Shown here: positions 1-6,453 of the stretch, piece after piece
Layout: each line of letters starts with the position of its first letter
How positions within the stretch are numbered: position 1 is the stretch's first letter
Notes under the pieces: generated by a model
Database searches by the model: none
Told to the model about the DNA's origin: nothing
The model's input: only the letters and a program-made list of their open reading frames with translations
Position numbers and translations under genes: made by a program
Origin: JANQGH01 sp039177555
GTDB lineage: Bacteria; Pseudomonadota; Alphaproteobacteria; DSM-16000; Inquilinaceae
NCBI GenBank assembly: GCA_039177555.1
Contig: JBCDFV010000083.1
Coordinates: 1-11,863 of the forward strand
Direction of reading: 5' to 3'
Length of the DNA: 11,863 nt

Positions 1-962
1 GCGGCCTGCAAGATCTCCGGCAGGTCCCGGGCGGTCAGGCCGGCGACCCAGTGCAGCGCGGTGCCGGCCGTCAGGAAGGGCGAAACCACGATCACCTCGT
101 CGCCGAATGGAGCCGCCATCGTATAGGTCGACCGCGGCGGGGCCGCCTCGGCCAGGGACATGACGGCGGCGACCCAACCGGTCGTGCCGAGATAGGCGTA
201 AGGCCGGCCATGGCTATCGGCATGGGCGCCCCAGGTCGCGGCGGCTGCATCGCCGGCACCGGTCAGCACCGGCAAACCGCCGGGCAGGCCCAGGGCGTCG
301 GCCGCCTCGTCGGTCAGGTGCCCGCCAATGGCGTCCGCCGGCCGGATCTCAGGCAGGTGCTCGCGGTCGAGGCCGACCGCCGCGATCACCTCCGGCAGCC
401 ATTGACGCCGGGCGAGATCCATCATGCCTGTGGTGGTCGCCGTCGTTGGATCGATCACGGCGGCGCCCGTCAGCCGCTGCACGACCACGTCCTTGGCGCC
501 GAAATGAAACCGAGCGACCCGTTCGGCCAGATCCGGCCAATGACCGCGAAACCAGCGGATCTTGAAAACGCATTGGGCGTTGTCAGCCCGATTGCCGATG
601 GCTTGTTCAAAATCGTCCGGCAGATCCGCCTGCCAGGCGCGTCTGAGATCGGTCGTGACCCGCGCGTCGGAATAGAGCATCGCCGGCATCAGAGCCCGCC
701 CCTGCCGGTCGACCGCGATCAGGTTCTGCATGGACCCTGTCAGGACCAGGGCCTGCAAACCTTCGCCAGGCTCGAGCGCACGCACGGCCTCGATGCAGGC
801 CCGCCACCAGTCGTCCGGGTCCTGCTCCGCCGCGCCGTCGGCCGCCGTTTGCGTCGGGTAGGGGCAGACATGCTGCGCCAACGGGTCGCCGGCGGCCGAA
901 AACAGCACCGCCTTCAGGGCGGAACTGCCGACATCCATGGCAATGATTGTCTGCTCAGGCAA
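1..962 (-). CDS. FGGY-family carbohydrate kinase, 3' end cut by window edge
   Basis: ATP-dependent sugar or polyol kinase of the FGGY (xylulokinase/glycerol kinase) family, expected in the cytoplasm. The frame is open from the left edge to the start and gives 320 residues of the usual roughly 500. Visible motifs are the N-terminal phosphate-binding loop DVGSS (10-14), the catalytic-Asp region GAGDAAAA (Asp238) and the second-domain loop LGTTGW (258-263). I chose TTG at 962 because it gives the family-typical N-terminus MPEQTIIAMDVGSS. It has a GGAGGG ribosome site 8 nt upstream (971-976), and an in-frame TAG lies just beyond that. An ATG at 938 would begin inside the first beta strand. The xylulokinase-like substrate motif SGQxHG is replaced by TGSMQN (76-80), so the substrate is unknown. 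It lies downstream of the phosphopantetheinyl transferase on the same strand, across 159 bp. Confidence 0.9.
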   Translation of the reverse strand, partial: MPEQTIIAMDVGSSALKAVLFSAAGDPLAQHVCPYPTQTAADGAAEQDPDDWWRACIEAVRALEPGEGLQALVLTGSMQNLIAVDRQGRALMPAMLYSDARVTTDLRRAWQADLPDDFEQAIGNRADNAQCVFKIRWFRGHWPDLAERVARFHFGAKDVVVQRLTGAAVIDPTTATTTGMMDLARRQWLPEVIAAVGLDREHLPEIRPADAIGGHLTDEAADALGLPGGLPVLTGAGDAAAATWGAHADSHGRPYAYLGTTGWVAAVMSLAEAAPPRSTYTMAAPFGDEVIVVSPFLTAGTALHWVAGLTARDLPEILQA

Positions 963-970
963 TGCCCGGA

Positions 971-976
971 CCCTCC
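971..976 (-). promoter_or_regulatory. Ribosome binding site deciding the TTG start of the kinase
   Basis: GGAGGG on the minus strand, 8 nt before TTG at 962. It is a near-complete anti-Shine-Dalgarno match. The ATG at 938 has no comparable site. Confidence 0.7.
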
Positions 977-983
977 GCTAGGC

Positions 984-1036
984 ACAGTTGCTCGCCGCCA
1001 TTGGGCGCTAAAAACTGTCCCGATGCCAGCCCAATG
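984..1036 (-). promoter_or_regulatory. Interleaved inverted repeats in the kinase leader
   Basis: Two inverted repeats interlock. ACAGTT at 984-989 pairs with AACTGT at 1013-1018, and CATTGGGC at 999-1006 pairs with GCCCAATG at 1029-1036. The order A-B-A'-B' is that of an H-type pseudoknot if transcribed, or of overlapping operator half-sites in DNA. The element lies 22 to 74 nt upstream of the kinase TTG. The 8-bp arm is the stronger part; the 6-bp arm could be chance. Confidence 0.25.
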
Positions 1037-1091
1037 CGCCACTCTATCGCCTATCAAGGCGCGATTCGCCAAATCGAAGCCGCAGCCAATT

Positions 1092-1118
1092 GGCGGCCCG
1101 ACGCTGACTTGGGCCGCC
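1092..1118 (-). terminator. Candidate hairpin terminator after the phosphopantetheinyl transferase
   Basis: GGCGGCCC (1092-1099) and GGGCCGCC (1111-1118) form a perfect 8-bp all-GC stem with an 11-nt loop. It begins 3 nt past the TAG stop at 1122-1124. No U-tract follows on the minus strand, so it is either a weak intrinsic terminator or an mRNA-stabilising hairpin. A 10-bp palindrome GCCAATTGGC (1085-1094) abuts its far side. Confidence 0.4.
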
Positions 1119-1121
1119 TGA

Positions 1122-1871
1122 CTAGCCTGGAGCGTTCAAGGTTTCGCCCTGAAGGGCGACCGAGGCGGCATAGGCATCCGTCGACGCGTCGATGATGTAA
1201 AACGTGCCGTAACGCCTTTCGGCGCATCTGACCTGCACGGGGTCGGCATCGCCGTGCTTTGGCGGAACGATAAGAACCTGTCGCAGGGGCACATCGATGC
1301 CGATGCCCAGCGCCTTCATCACCGCCTCCTTGCGTGTCCAGTTCTTCAGAAAAAGAGCCGGCTGGCGGGCCGCGGGCGCCTGGGTGAGGTCTTCCAGTTC
1401 AGCGGGAACCATGGTCAGACGGGCAAGGTTCTCGACGTCCTCCAACGGCCGGATGGTTTCGACATCGACCCCCAGCCGGCCTTCATCGGCGAAGGCGATC
1501 AGCGACCAGGGATAGCTGTGGCTGACGTTGAACGCGCGATAGACCTCGTCGCCAAAGCTCACATACGGCTTTTTGCGTTCGTCGCGGCGGACGGACAGCC
1601 GATGAGGGTCGGCCTGCAATCGATCGGCGACCAGCAGCTTGAGGCAGGCGCGGGTTATGGCTGATTCCAGCCTGTTTTGACGACGCGAAAGCTGTGCCGC
1701 GGTCTGCAGTTCTTGTGCCGACAAAAGAGGGCTTAAGAGATCCTCGTAAGGTTCGAGAAGATCGATCCGGAGTTGGTAAAGGTCGGTGTCGAACGGAAGC
1801 GTGACGCGCTTAACCGCCCCGGCGACCCCGAAGGGCCCCTCTTCGACAGTTCTAACCAAACCCTCCGCCAT
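1122..1871 (-). CDS. Sfp-type 4'-phosphopantetheinyl transferase
   Basis: Transfers the 4'-phosphopantetheine arm of coenzyme A to a serine of a carrier protein, as Sfp/HetI/Gsp enzymes do for polyketide, nonribosomal-peptide and related synthases. The protein has 249 residues, a usual length for two-domain Sfp enzymes. Signature blocks in order are FNVSHS (114-119), GVDVE (134-138, Mg2+-binding acidic pair) and WTRKEAVMKALG (178-189, including the catalytic-site Glu of KEA). About 25 residues precede the first recognisable strand, so the N-terminus is longer than usual. An in-frame TGA two codons before ATG 1871 rules out any earlier start. The GGTGAGG before that ATG is only 1 nt away, and TTG at codon 5 is no better placed, so the exact start is unsure. 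No carrier protein or synthase lies in the window, so the target is unknown. Confidence 0.9.
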   Translation of the reverse strand: MAEGLVRTVEEGPFGVAGAVKRVTLPFDTDLYQLRIDLLEPYEDLLSPLLSAQELQTAAQLSRRQNRLESAITRACLKLLVADRLQADPHRLSVRRDERKKPYVSFGDEVYRAFNVSHSYPWSLIAFADEGRLGVDVETIRPLEDVENLARLTMVPAELEDLTQAPAARQPALFLKNWTRKEAVMKALGIGIDVPLRQVLIVPPKHGDADPVQVRCAERRYGTFYIIDASTDAYAASVALQGETLNAPG

Positions 1872-1920
1872 GCCTCACCAAACTGCGTAACCCCTTCGTG
1901 CCGACGGCCGCCCCACAGCT

Positions 1921-1949
1921 ATTACGCCTGTTTTCTCACAAGCACTCAA
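1921..1949 (-). promoter_or_regulatory. Candidate sigma70-type promoter for the phosphopantetheinyl transferase
   Basis: On the minus strand TTGAGT (1949-1944) and CGTAAT (1926-1921) are separated by 17 nt. Each matches four of six consensus bases. Transcription would start near 1914, leaving a leader of about 43 nt before ATG 1871. Confidence 0.35.
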
Positions 1950-2066
1950 CCTATCATTTACTGCGAGTCTCAAAACGAATTACGACAAATCGTAGACATC
2001 GGATCAACATTTACGCAACCACATGATTTTTCATCTTTTAATACTCTCTCGAAGGCAGTCTAAATT

Positions 2067-2072
2067 TATAAT
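2067..2072 (+). promoter_or_regulatory. Candidate -10 element for the aldolase/GAF operon
   Basis: Perfect TATAAT in an AT-rich patch. No TTGACA-like box lies 15-19 nt upstream, where the sequence is a CT repeat, so the promoter would need an activator or another sigma contact. If used, it leaves a leader of roughly 110 nt before ATG 2192. Confidence 0.3.
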
Positions 2073-2191
2073 TGTACTCAAGTAACGCCATCCACGAACA
2101 ACCAGTCTGGCTGTCAGGATGAGGCAGATTTGCGATCGCCCAGACATCGAGATAGAGGCATAGTGCAAGCACCTCAAACCAAGGATTCGAC

Positions 2192-3088
2192 ATGGATACG
2201 ATTAGCGGCGTCTGGGCTGCCACACTGACACCTTTTGACCAAAACGGCCAACCGGACGCCGACCTGGCGGTCGCGCAAGGGCGCTTTCTGTTGGAAAATG
2301 GCTGCGACGGCTTGGGCGTTCTGGGCACCACGGGGGAGGCCAATTCAATCGGCCTGGCCGCCCGCCAGCGCCTGATCGGCGACCTGGCAAAGGCGTTGTC
2401 GCCCGAAAGCCTCTTGGTCGGCACCGGGGCCTGCGCGCTGGACGATGCGATATCGCTGACACGGACCGCGCTGGACGCCGGGATCAACCGTGTCCTGGTC
2501 TTGCCGCCCTTCTTCTATCGTCCGGCGGACCCGGAGGGGGTTTTGGACTTTTTCGACCGGCTGATCGAAGGCTCCGGATCCCCATCGCTGAGGCTTTATC
2601 TGTACAACTTCCCGCAACTGACCGGGTTTGCGTTTCCGGTCGACTGGGTGCGCCGCTTGAAGGATCGGCACGGCGACATCGTGGCCGGGCTGAAGGACAG
2701 TTCGGGCGATTTCGAGTCCATGCGCGGCTTCACCGCGGTGCCCGACTTCGCGGTGTTCGCGGGCACCGAGGCCTACCTGTTGGACATTCTGAAAGAAGGC
2801 GGCGTCGGCTGCATCTCCGCCACCGCCAACATCACGTCTGCCGGCTGTCAGGCCGTCTACCAGGCCTGGCGCAACGGCCCGGCGGACCGCGCGGATGAGT
2901 TGCAGGACGCGCTAACGCAGCAGCGGATGGCCATTCAGGCCCACCCGATGATCCCGGCGGTGCGCGCACTCACCGCCGCACGCACCGGCGACGAACGCTG
3001 GCGTACCCCACTGCCGCCCCATCGCGCCTTGCCATCGGGCGCGGCCGCCGACTTGGCCGCCAGCCTGTTCGGCAGCCAAGCGGCGTAG
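2192..3088 (+). CDS. DapA/NAL-family class I aldolase or lyase
   Basis: Schiff-base (beta/alpha)8-barrel enzyme of the dihydrodipicolinate synthase/N-acetylneuraminate lyase family. Members condense or cleave pyruvate or other 2-oxo acids with an aldehyde, or dehydrate sugar acids. Its 298 residues are the normal family length. Visible are the 2-oxo-acid carboxylate loop GTTGE (45-49), the catalytic Tyr in LYNFPQ (Tyr138), the Schiff-base Lys in GLKDSSGD (Lys168) and the following strand FAGTE (189-193). ATG 2192 has AAGGA 6 nt upstream. The loop continues EANS rather than the ESPT typical of true DapA, and no other lysine-pathway gene is present, so a catabolic role is more likely than lysine synthesis. 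It is probably co-transcribed with the GAF protein 43 bp downstream. Substrate unknown. Confidence 0.9.
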   Translation: MDTISGVWAATLTPFDQNGQPDADLAVAQGRFLLENGCDGLGVLGTTGEANSIGLAARQRLIGDLAKALSPESLLVGTGACALDDAISLTRTALDAGINRVLVLPPFFYRPADPEGVLDFFDRLIEGSGSPSLRLYLYNFPQLTGFAFPVDWVRRLKDRHGDIVAGLKDSSGDFESMRGFTAVPDFAVFAGTEAYLLDILKEGGVGCISATANITSAGCQAVYQAWRNGPADRADELQDALTQQRMAIQAHPMIPAVRALTAARTGDERWRTPLPPHRALPSGAAADLAASLFGSQAA

Positions 3089-3131
3089 AAGGTGGGCCGT
3101 ACGGTACGCGACGCGACGGCACGGTAGCGTC

Positions 3132-3746
3132 TTGGCAAGCCCCCTTGAAAACGCGCTGGCGCTGGTCGACGAGGCCGGCGCCGCCGCGCTTGCCGCCGAT
3201 GGCCCGGAAAGCGCGCTTCGGGCCATCGTGCAGCGCTGCTACGACACGCTGGGCGACCGCGACGCGCACCTGCGGCCGGATGCGCTGAAACCGGGCGAGA
3301 CGCAGTATTTCGTCGCGGGCGCCTTCATGATCAGCCCGGACGGCGCCTATCACATGCTGGTCGGCAATGTGAACTTTCCGCCCGACCAGGAACGGCTGAT
3401 GATCCCGATCGCGGAGGGCAATCCCGGCTGGGTGGTGCACAACCGGTCCAAGCTGATCCTGGCCAACACCGACGAGCATGGCGACTTTCGCCAGTACCTG
3501 AAGACCTCGCGCATGGGCTCGTCGATCTACGCGCCCCTCTTCTGGCGTGGCGAGATCATAGGCCAGCTTGCCGTGGCGGCGCAGGCGCGCTGGACCATGC
3601 GGCAAGCGGATCTCGACGTTCTGGTCGCCTGCGCGCACATCGCGTCGGCCTGCTGGGTCGCCCATGGCGGGCCTGAATGGCTGAACGCTATCTACCCGCC
3701 GGACAATGCCTGGCGGATCGACGAACGGCGGCTGGATCAGGTTTAG
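3132..3746 (+). CDS. Stand-alone GAF-domain protein
   Basis: A 204-residue soluble protein made almost entirely of one GAF-like sensory domain (about 25-178). It has no kinase, cyclase or DNA-binding partner domain, transmembrane segment or signal peptide. The recognisable core runs from EGNPGWVVHNRSKLILANTDEH (95-116) through SSIYAPLFWRGEIIGQLAVAA (130-150) to the terminal helix LDVLVACAHIASACW (161-175). GAF domains bind small ligands or mediate dimerisation; the ligand here cannot be read. The start is TTG at 3132, the only start codon in frame between the upstream region and the domain; its ribosome site is poor (GGTAGCG). It follows the aldolase by 43 bp on the same strand, which suggests an operon and a sensory or allosteric role tied to that enzyme. 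Its TAG overlaps the stop of the convergent amidase gene by 4 bp. Confidence 0.75.
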   Translation: MASPLENALALVDEAGAAALAADGPESALRAIVQRCYDTLGDRDAHLRPDALKPGETQYFVAGAFMISPDGAYHMLVGNVNFPPDQERLMIPIAEGNPGWVVHNRSKLILANTDEHGDFRQYLKTSRMGSSIYAPLFWRGEIIGQLAVAAQARWTMRQADLDVLVACAHIASACWVAHGGPEWLNAIYPPDNAWRIDERRLDQV

Positions 3747-5053
3747 GCTGCGCTGCGCAGCGCCACGCCGACAGACAGCAGGTAACCATCCGAATAGGGC
3801 GACCCGACAAGCTGAATGCCGGCCGGCAGGGTGCCCGGCTCCGCCGGCCAAGGGATCGCCAGTGCCGGACACCCGGCGGCGTTGGCCAGGGCGGTCAGGT
3901 CGGCCTGGTTCACGGGCACGGGCGCACCATGGCGGAACGCGGTCTGCGGCGCGGTCGGCAGGATAAGCGCGTCGACACCGTTGAGAGCCTGGCGCGCCGC
4001 GTGGCCGACGTTGCGCAAAAGGTGGTACGACCCGGCTAGACGCGCGGCCGAGGCGCGAGCGCCGTAGTCGAGAAACCCACGGAACTCCGGCGAGAACCCG
4101 TCCGCATCGCGCGCCAGCGCGTCGGCCAACAGGAAGGCACCCTCGGCCTCGACCGCCAGCAGCCCGGCCCGGCGCAGCTTGCCCGGCTGCCAGCCCGGAA
4201 TGTCGATGGGCCGAACCGTCGCGCCGCCCTTCTCAGCAGCGGCGAGAGCGGCCGCGTACGCCTCCGCCACCGCCGGCTCCAGCGGAACCTCGTCGAGCGC
4301 CGTCGGTCGGCCGAGCACCACGCCGGCGAGACCGGTGCCGTGGCGAAACCCGACCGACCAGTCGTCCGGCGGCGCATGGCTCGACGGATCGTCGTTGACC
4401 GGACCTGCGATAACGGAAAGCCCGGCGGCCAAAAGGGCGGGCGTATCGGCCAACAGCCCGATCGTGTCCAATGACCAGCTTAAGTGCAGAAGCCCGGTCT
4501 GGGCGACCAGCCCCGCCGTCGGCTTCAGGCCCCAGACGCCGCAATAGGCGGCCGGAATGCGGACCGATCCCATGGTGTCGGTGCCCAGCGTGAGGGGTGC
4601 GATGCCGGCCGCCACCGCCGCCGCCGAGCCGCCGCTGGACCCGCCGGGCGTATGGTCCGGCGCCAGCGGGTTGGCACAGCGGCCGAAGACCGGGTTGTCG
4701 GTGGTCGCCCCCAACGCCCCTTCATGCATGTTCAGCTTGCCGAGGATGATCGCACCGGCGGCACGCAGCCGGGCCACGACATGGGCATCGGCCCGGGCGA
4801 TGCGATCGCGAAACGCGCCGATGCCCGCCGCGCTCGGCAACCCCTCGACATCGATGTTGTCCTTGATCGCGACCAGGATGCCGTCGAGCGGTCCGTGGGA
4901 TCGCCCGTCATCATGGCGCTGGTCGCTCGCCTTGGCGTCGGCGATCGCCCGATCCGCGTCCAGTGCCACGAAGATGTGCCACTGATCGTTGACGGCTGCG
5001 ATCCGCGCCAGCGCCTCGCGGACGCGTTGTTCGACCGGTCCGGAAGTGCTCAT
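3743..5053 (-). CDS. Amidase-signature-family hydrolase
   Basis: Serine hydrolase of the amidase-signature family (GatA, malonamidase E2, AtzF, FAAH relatives), which converts an amide to an acid plus ammonia. The 436 residues carry the full Ser-cisSer-Lys triad: Lys64 in VAIKDNID, cis-Ser139 in PGGSSGGSAAA and nucleophile Ser163 in TDTMGSVRIPA. The 75- and 24-residue spacings equal those of characterised members. The C-terminal substrate region is relatively short. No GatB or GatC homologue lies beside it, so it is unlikely to be the tRNA amidotransferase subunit. ATG 5053 overlaps the stop of the upstream CoA-ligase gene as ATGA, indicating translational coupling. In this operon it could release the acid that the ligase activates, or hydrolyse an amide intermediate. 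The true amide is unknown. Confidence 0.9.
   Translation of the reverse strand: MSTSGPVEQRVREALARIAAVNDQWHIFVALDADRAIADAKASDQRHDDGRSHGPLDGILVAIKDNIDVEGLPSAAGIGAFRDRIARADAHVVARLRAAGAIILGKLNMHEGALGATTDNPVFGRCANPLAPDHTPGGSSGGSAAAVAAGIAPLTLGTDTMGSVRIPAAYCGVWGLKPTAGLVAQTGLLHLSWSLDTIGLLADTPALLAAGLSVIAGPVNDDPSSHAPPDDWSVGFRHGTGLAGVVLGRPTALDEVPLEPAVAEAYAAALAAAEKGGATVRPIDIPGWQPGKLRRAGLLAVEAEGAFLLADALARDADGFSPEFRGFLDYGARASAARLAGSYHLLRNVGHAARQALNGVDALILPTAPQTAFRHGAPVPVNQADLTALANAAGCPALAIPWPAEPGTLPAGIQLVGSPYSDGYLLSVGVALRSAA
3750..3763. terminator. 14-bp perfect palindrome at a convergent gene junction
   Basis: GCGCTGCGCAGCGC is its own reverse complement. It starts 4 nt after the GAF gene stop and falls in the last codons of the amidase gene. 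A 5-bp stem with a GCGC loop could form in either transcript. There is no U-tract, so a terminator role is only possible. Confidence 0.25.
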
Positions 5054-6438
5054 CGGCCCTGCTGTCGCTCGTCGATCAGCCGGATCGGCTTTTGCCGTCG
5101 TTCGATCTGGGTGACCTCCGCCAGCCCGCCGGGCGCGGCAAGCGTGACCTTGATCTCAACGCCCAGGCGCGTGCGCAGCAGGGTTTCGTAGGCATCGGTC
5201 GGCCGGTCGAGCGGGCCGGTCGTCTCGATCGTAACCGTCATCTCGTCCCTGCCGTCGATGCGGCCGACATGGCAGACGAACTCGCCATTCAGATCATCAT
5301 GCTGTTCCGTCAGGATGGCGCCGATGCCGGTCGGATAGATGTTGATGCCGCGCAGCTTGACCATGTTGTCGCTGCGGCCGAGGAAGCCGGCGATGCGGCG
5401 CAGGCTAAGGCCCATGGGCGAGGCGTCGGTCAGGAAGCGCGACACGTCATGGGTGTTGAAGCGGATGATCGGGAAGATGTCGGTCTTGAACAGGCAGGTG
5501 CAGACCATGTCCCCGGCCTCGCCGTCCGGCACGGATGCGCCGGTCTCAACGTCCAGGATTTCCAGCAGTTGCGCGTCTTCCTGCACGTAGAGCCCGGACC
5601 GGTCCGGCCCCTCACCCGCGATAGCGCCCGTGTCGCCGACGCCGTACCAGTCGAAGACCTCCGCCCCGCCCCAGGCCTCGGACATTGAGGCGTGGCTTTC
5701 GGCACCGAGATGGCCGCTGATGATCCGGATCGGGATGTCGACCCCGGGCTGCAGCCCGGCCTCGCGCGCCACCTCGGCCAGGCGGCGGATGAAATCGCCG
5801 AAGCCGATCAGCGCGGTCGCGCCAAAATCGCGCATCAGGGCGACCTGGTTGGCCGAGCGGGTTTCGACGCCCGTACCGGCCGTCAGCATCTGGGCGCCGA
5901 CCCAGCGCGTTACGGCCTCGCGCACATAATGCCCGCCATTGACCATGCCATGGCCGTAGACGGAGTGGATCACGTCGTCCCGCGTGATGCCCTGCAGCGC
6001 ATAGAAGCGGGCAAGCAGCAGGTTCTGGATTTCGCGGCTGCGCGGCCCGAACAACAGCGGTTGGGGCTTGCCGGTGGTGCCGCTGGTGGTCTGGAAGATT
6101 AGGGGCGGACGGTCGCCCTCCGCATAAGTGTCCAGCCCATCGAAATCGCCGATCGGCGGATGGGCCTCGACCGAGGCCATCAGATCGGCCTTGGAATAGG
6201 CCGGCAGCTTGGCGATGTCTTCCACCGACGCGATATCGCCCGGCTCCAGCCCCGCACCGCCCCAATGGCGCCGGTAAAACGGCACCCGCCAGGCAAACGC
6301 CATCGCCTCCAGAAAGCGGCGGTTTTGGATCGCCCACAGTTCGTCGCGGCTTAGCCGGGCGAACCGGTCCGCGAAGTCGGCTGGCCGGCCGTAGTCGGCG
6401 ATCAGCGACGGATAGTCGACGGCCTGAAAATAGTCCAA
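5050..6438 (-). CDS. Phenylacetate-CoA-ligase-like (PaaK family) acyl-CoA ligase
   Basis: Adenylate-forming (ANL superfamily) enzyme that activates a carboxylic acid with ATP and CoA. The 462 residues are slightly longer than typical PaaK (about 430-440). Motifs in order are VPFYRRHW (52-59, PaaK-type N-terminus), the nucleotide loop TTSGTTGKPQP (117-127), YGVGDTG (265-271), RFNTHD (326-331), GRSDNMVKLRGINIYP (354-369) and a C-terminal Lys450 in QKPIRLID. The usual acidic residue of YGxxE is Asp269 here, a conservative change. The start is TTG 6438, giving MDYF; an AGGGA lies 11 nt upstream, rather far. The gene begins 15 bp after the MmgE/PrpD stop, and its TGA overlaps the amidase ATG, so the three genes form one operon. 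The acid substrate is probably not phenylacetate, since no paa genes are nearby. Confidence 0.88.
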   Translation of the reverse strand: MDYFQAVDYPSLIADYGRPADFADRFARLSRDELWAIQNRRFLEAMAFAWRVPFYRRHWGGAGLEPGDIASVEDIAKLPAYSKADLMASVEAHPPIGDFDGLDTYAEGDRPPLIFQTTSGTTGKPQPLLFGPRSREIQNLLLARFYALQGITRDDVIHSVYGHGMVNGGHYVREAVTRWVGAQMLTAGTGVETRSANQVALMRDFGATALIGFGDFIRRLAEVAREAGLQPGVDIPIRIISGHLGAESHASMSEAWGGAEVFDWYGVGDTGAIAGEGPDRSGLYVQEDAQLLEILDVETGASVPDGEAGDMVCTCLFKTDIFPIIRFNTHDVSRFLTDASPMGLSLRRIAGFLGRSDNMVKLRGINIYPTGIGAILTEQHDDLNGEFVCHVGRIDGRDEMTVTIETTGPLDRPTDAYETLLRTRLGVEIKVTLAAPGGLAEVTQIERRQKPIRLIDERQQGR

Positions 6439-6453
6439 GGCTTCAATGTCCCT

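Larger units (their letters stand above)
1872..2191. other. AT-rich divergent intergenic spacer with promoters
   Basis: This is the only stretch above 300 bp without a gene. It separates the minus-strand phosphopantetheinyl transferase from the plus-strand aldolase. About 1920-2100 is clearly richer in A and T than the coding DNA. It holds candidate promoters in both directions, a small hairpin TACGA-CAAA-TCGTA (1981-1994) and a perfect TATAAT at 2067-2072. The leader before the aldolase also contains GTCTGG (2105-2110) and CCAGAC (2140-2145) as a 6-bp inverted repeat. I see no convincing small gene in it. Confidence 0.7.

Noticed and set aside
51..1121. Long plus-strand open frame of 356 codons
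   Set aside because: It runs antisense to the kinase, has an arginine/glycine-rich composition typical of shadow frames and no recognisable domain. The opposite strand encodes a clear FGGY kinase.
2132..2139. GCGATCGC palindrome in the aldolase leader
   Set aside because: An 8-bp GC-rich palindrome is expected by chance and it has no second copy or symmetric flanks.
2038..2487. 149-codon minus-strand open frame across the aldolase start and leader
   Set aside because: It lies antisense to the conserved aldolase N-terminus and has no family similarity or ribosome site that I can see.
2192..3088. Naming the aldolase dapA (lysine biosynthesis)
   Set aside because: The loop sequence GTTGEANS and the catabolic surroundings do not fit a housekeeping lysine gene, and the family covers many reactions.
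2970..3872. 300-codon minus-strand open frame
   Set aside because: It is antisense to the aldolase 3' end and the GAF gene, which both show real family motifs; its own translation has none.
5050..6438. Naming the ligase paaK
   Set aside because: No other phenylacetate-pathway gene is present and the YGxxE block deviates. Family-level naming is all the sequence supports.
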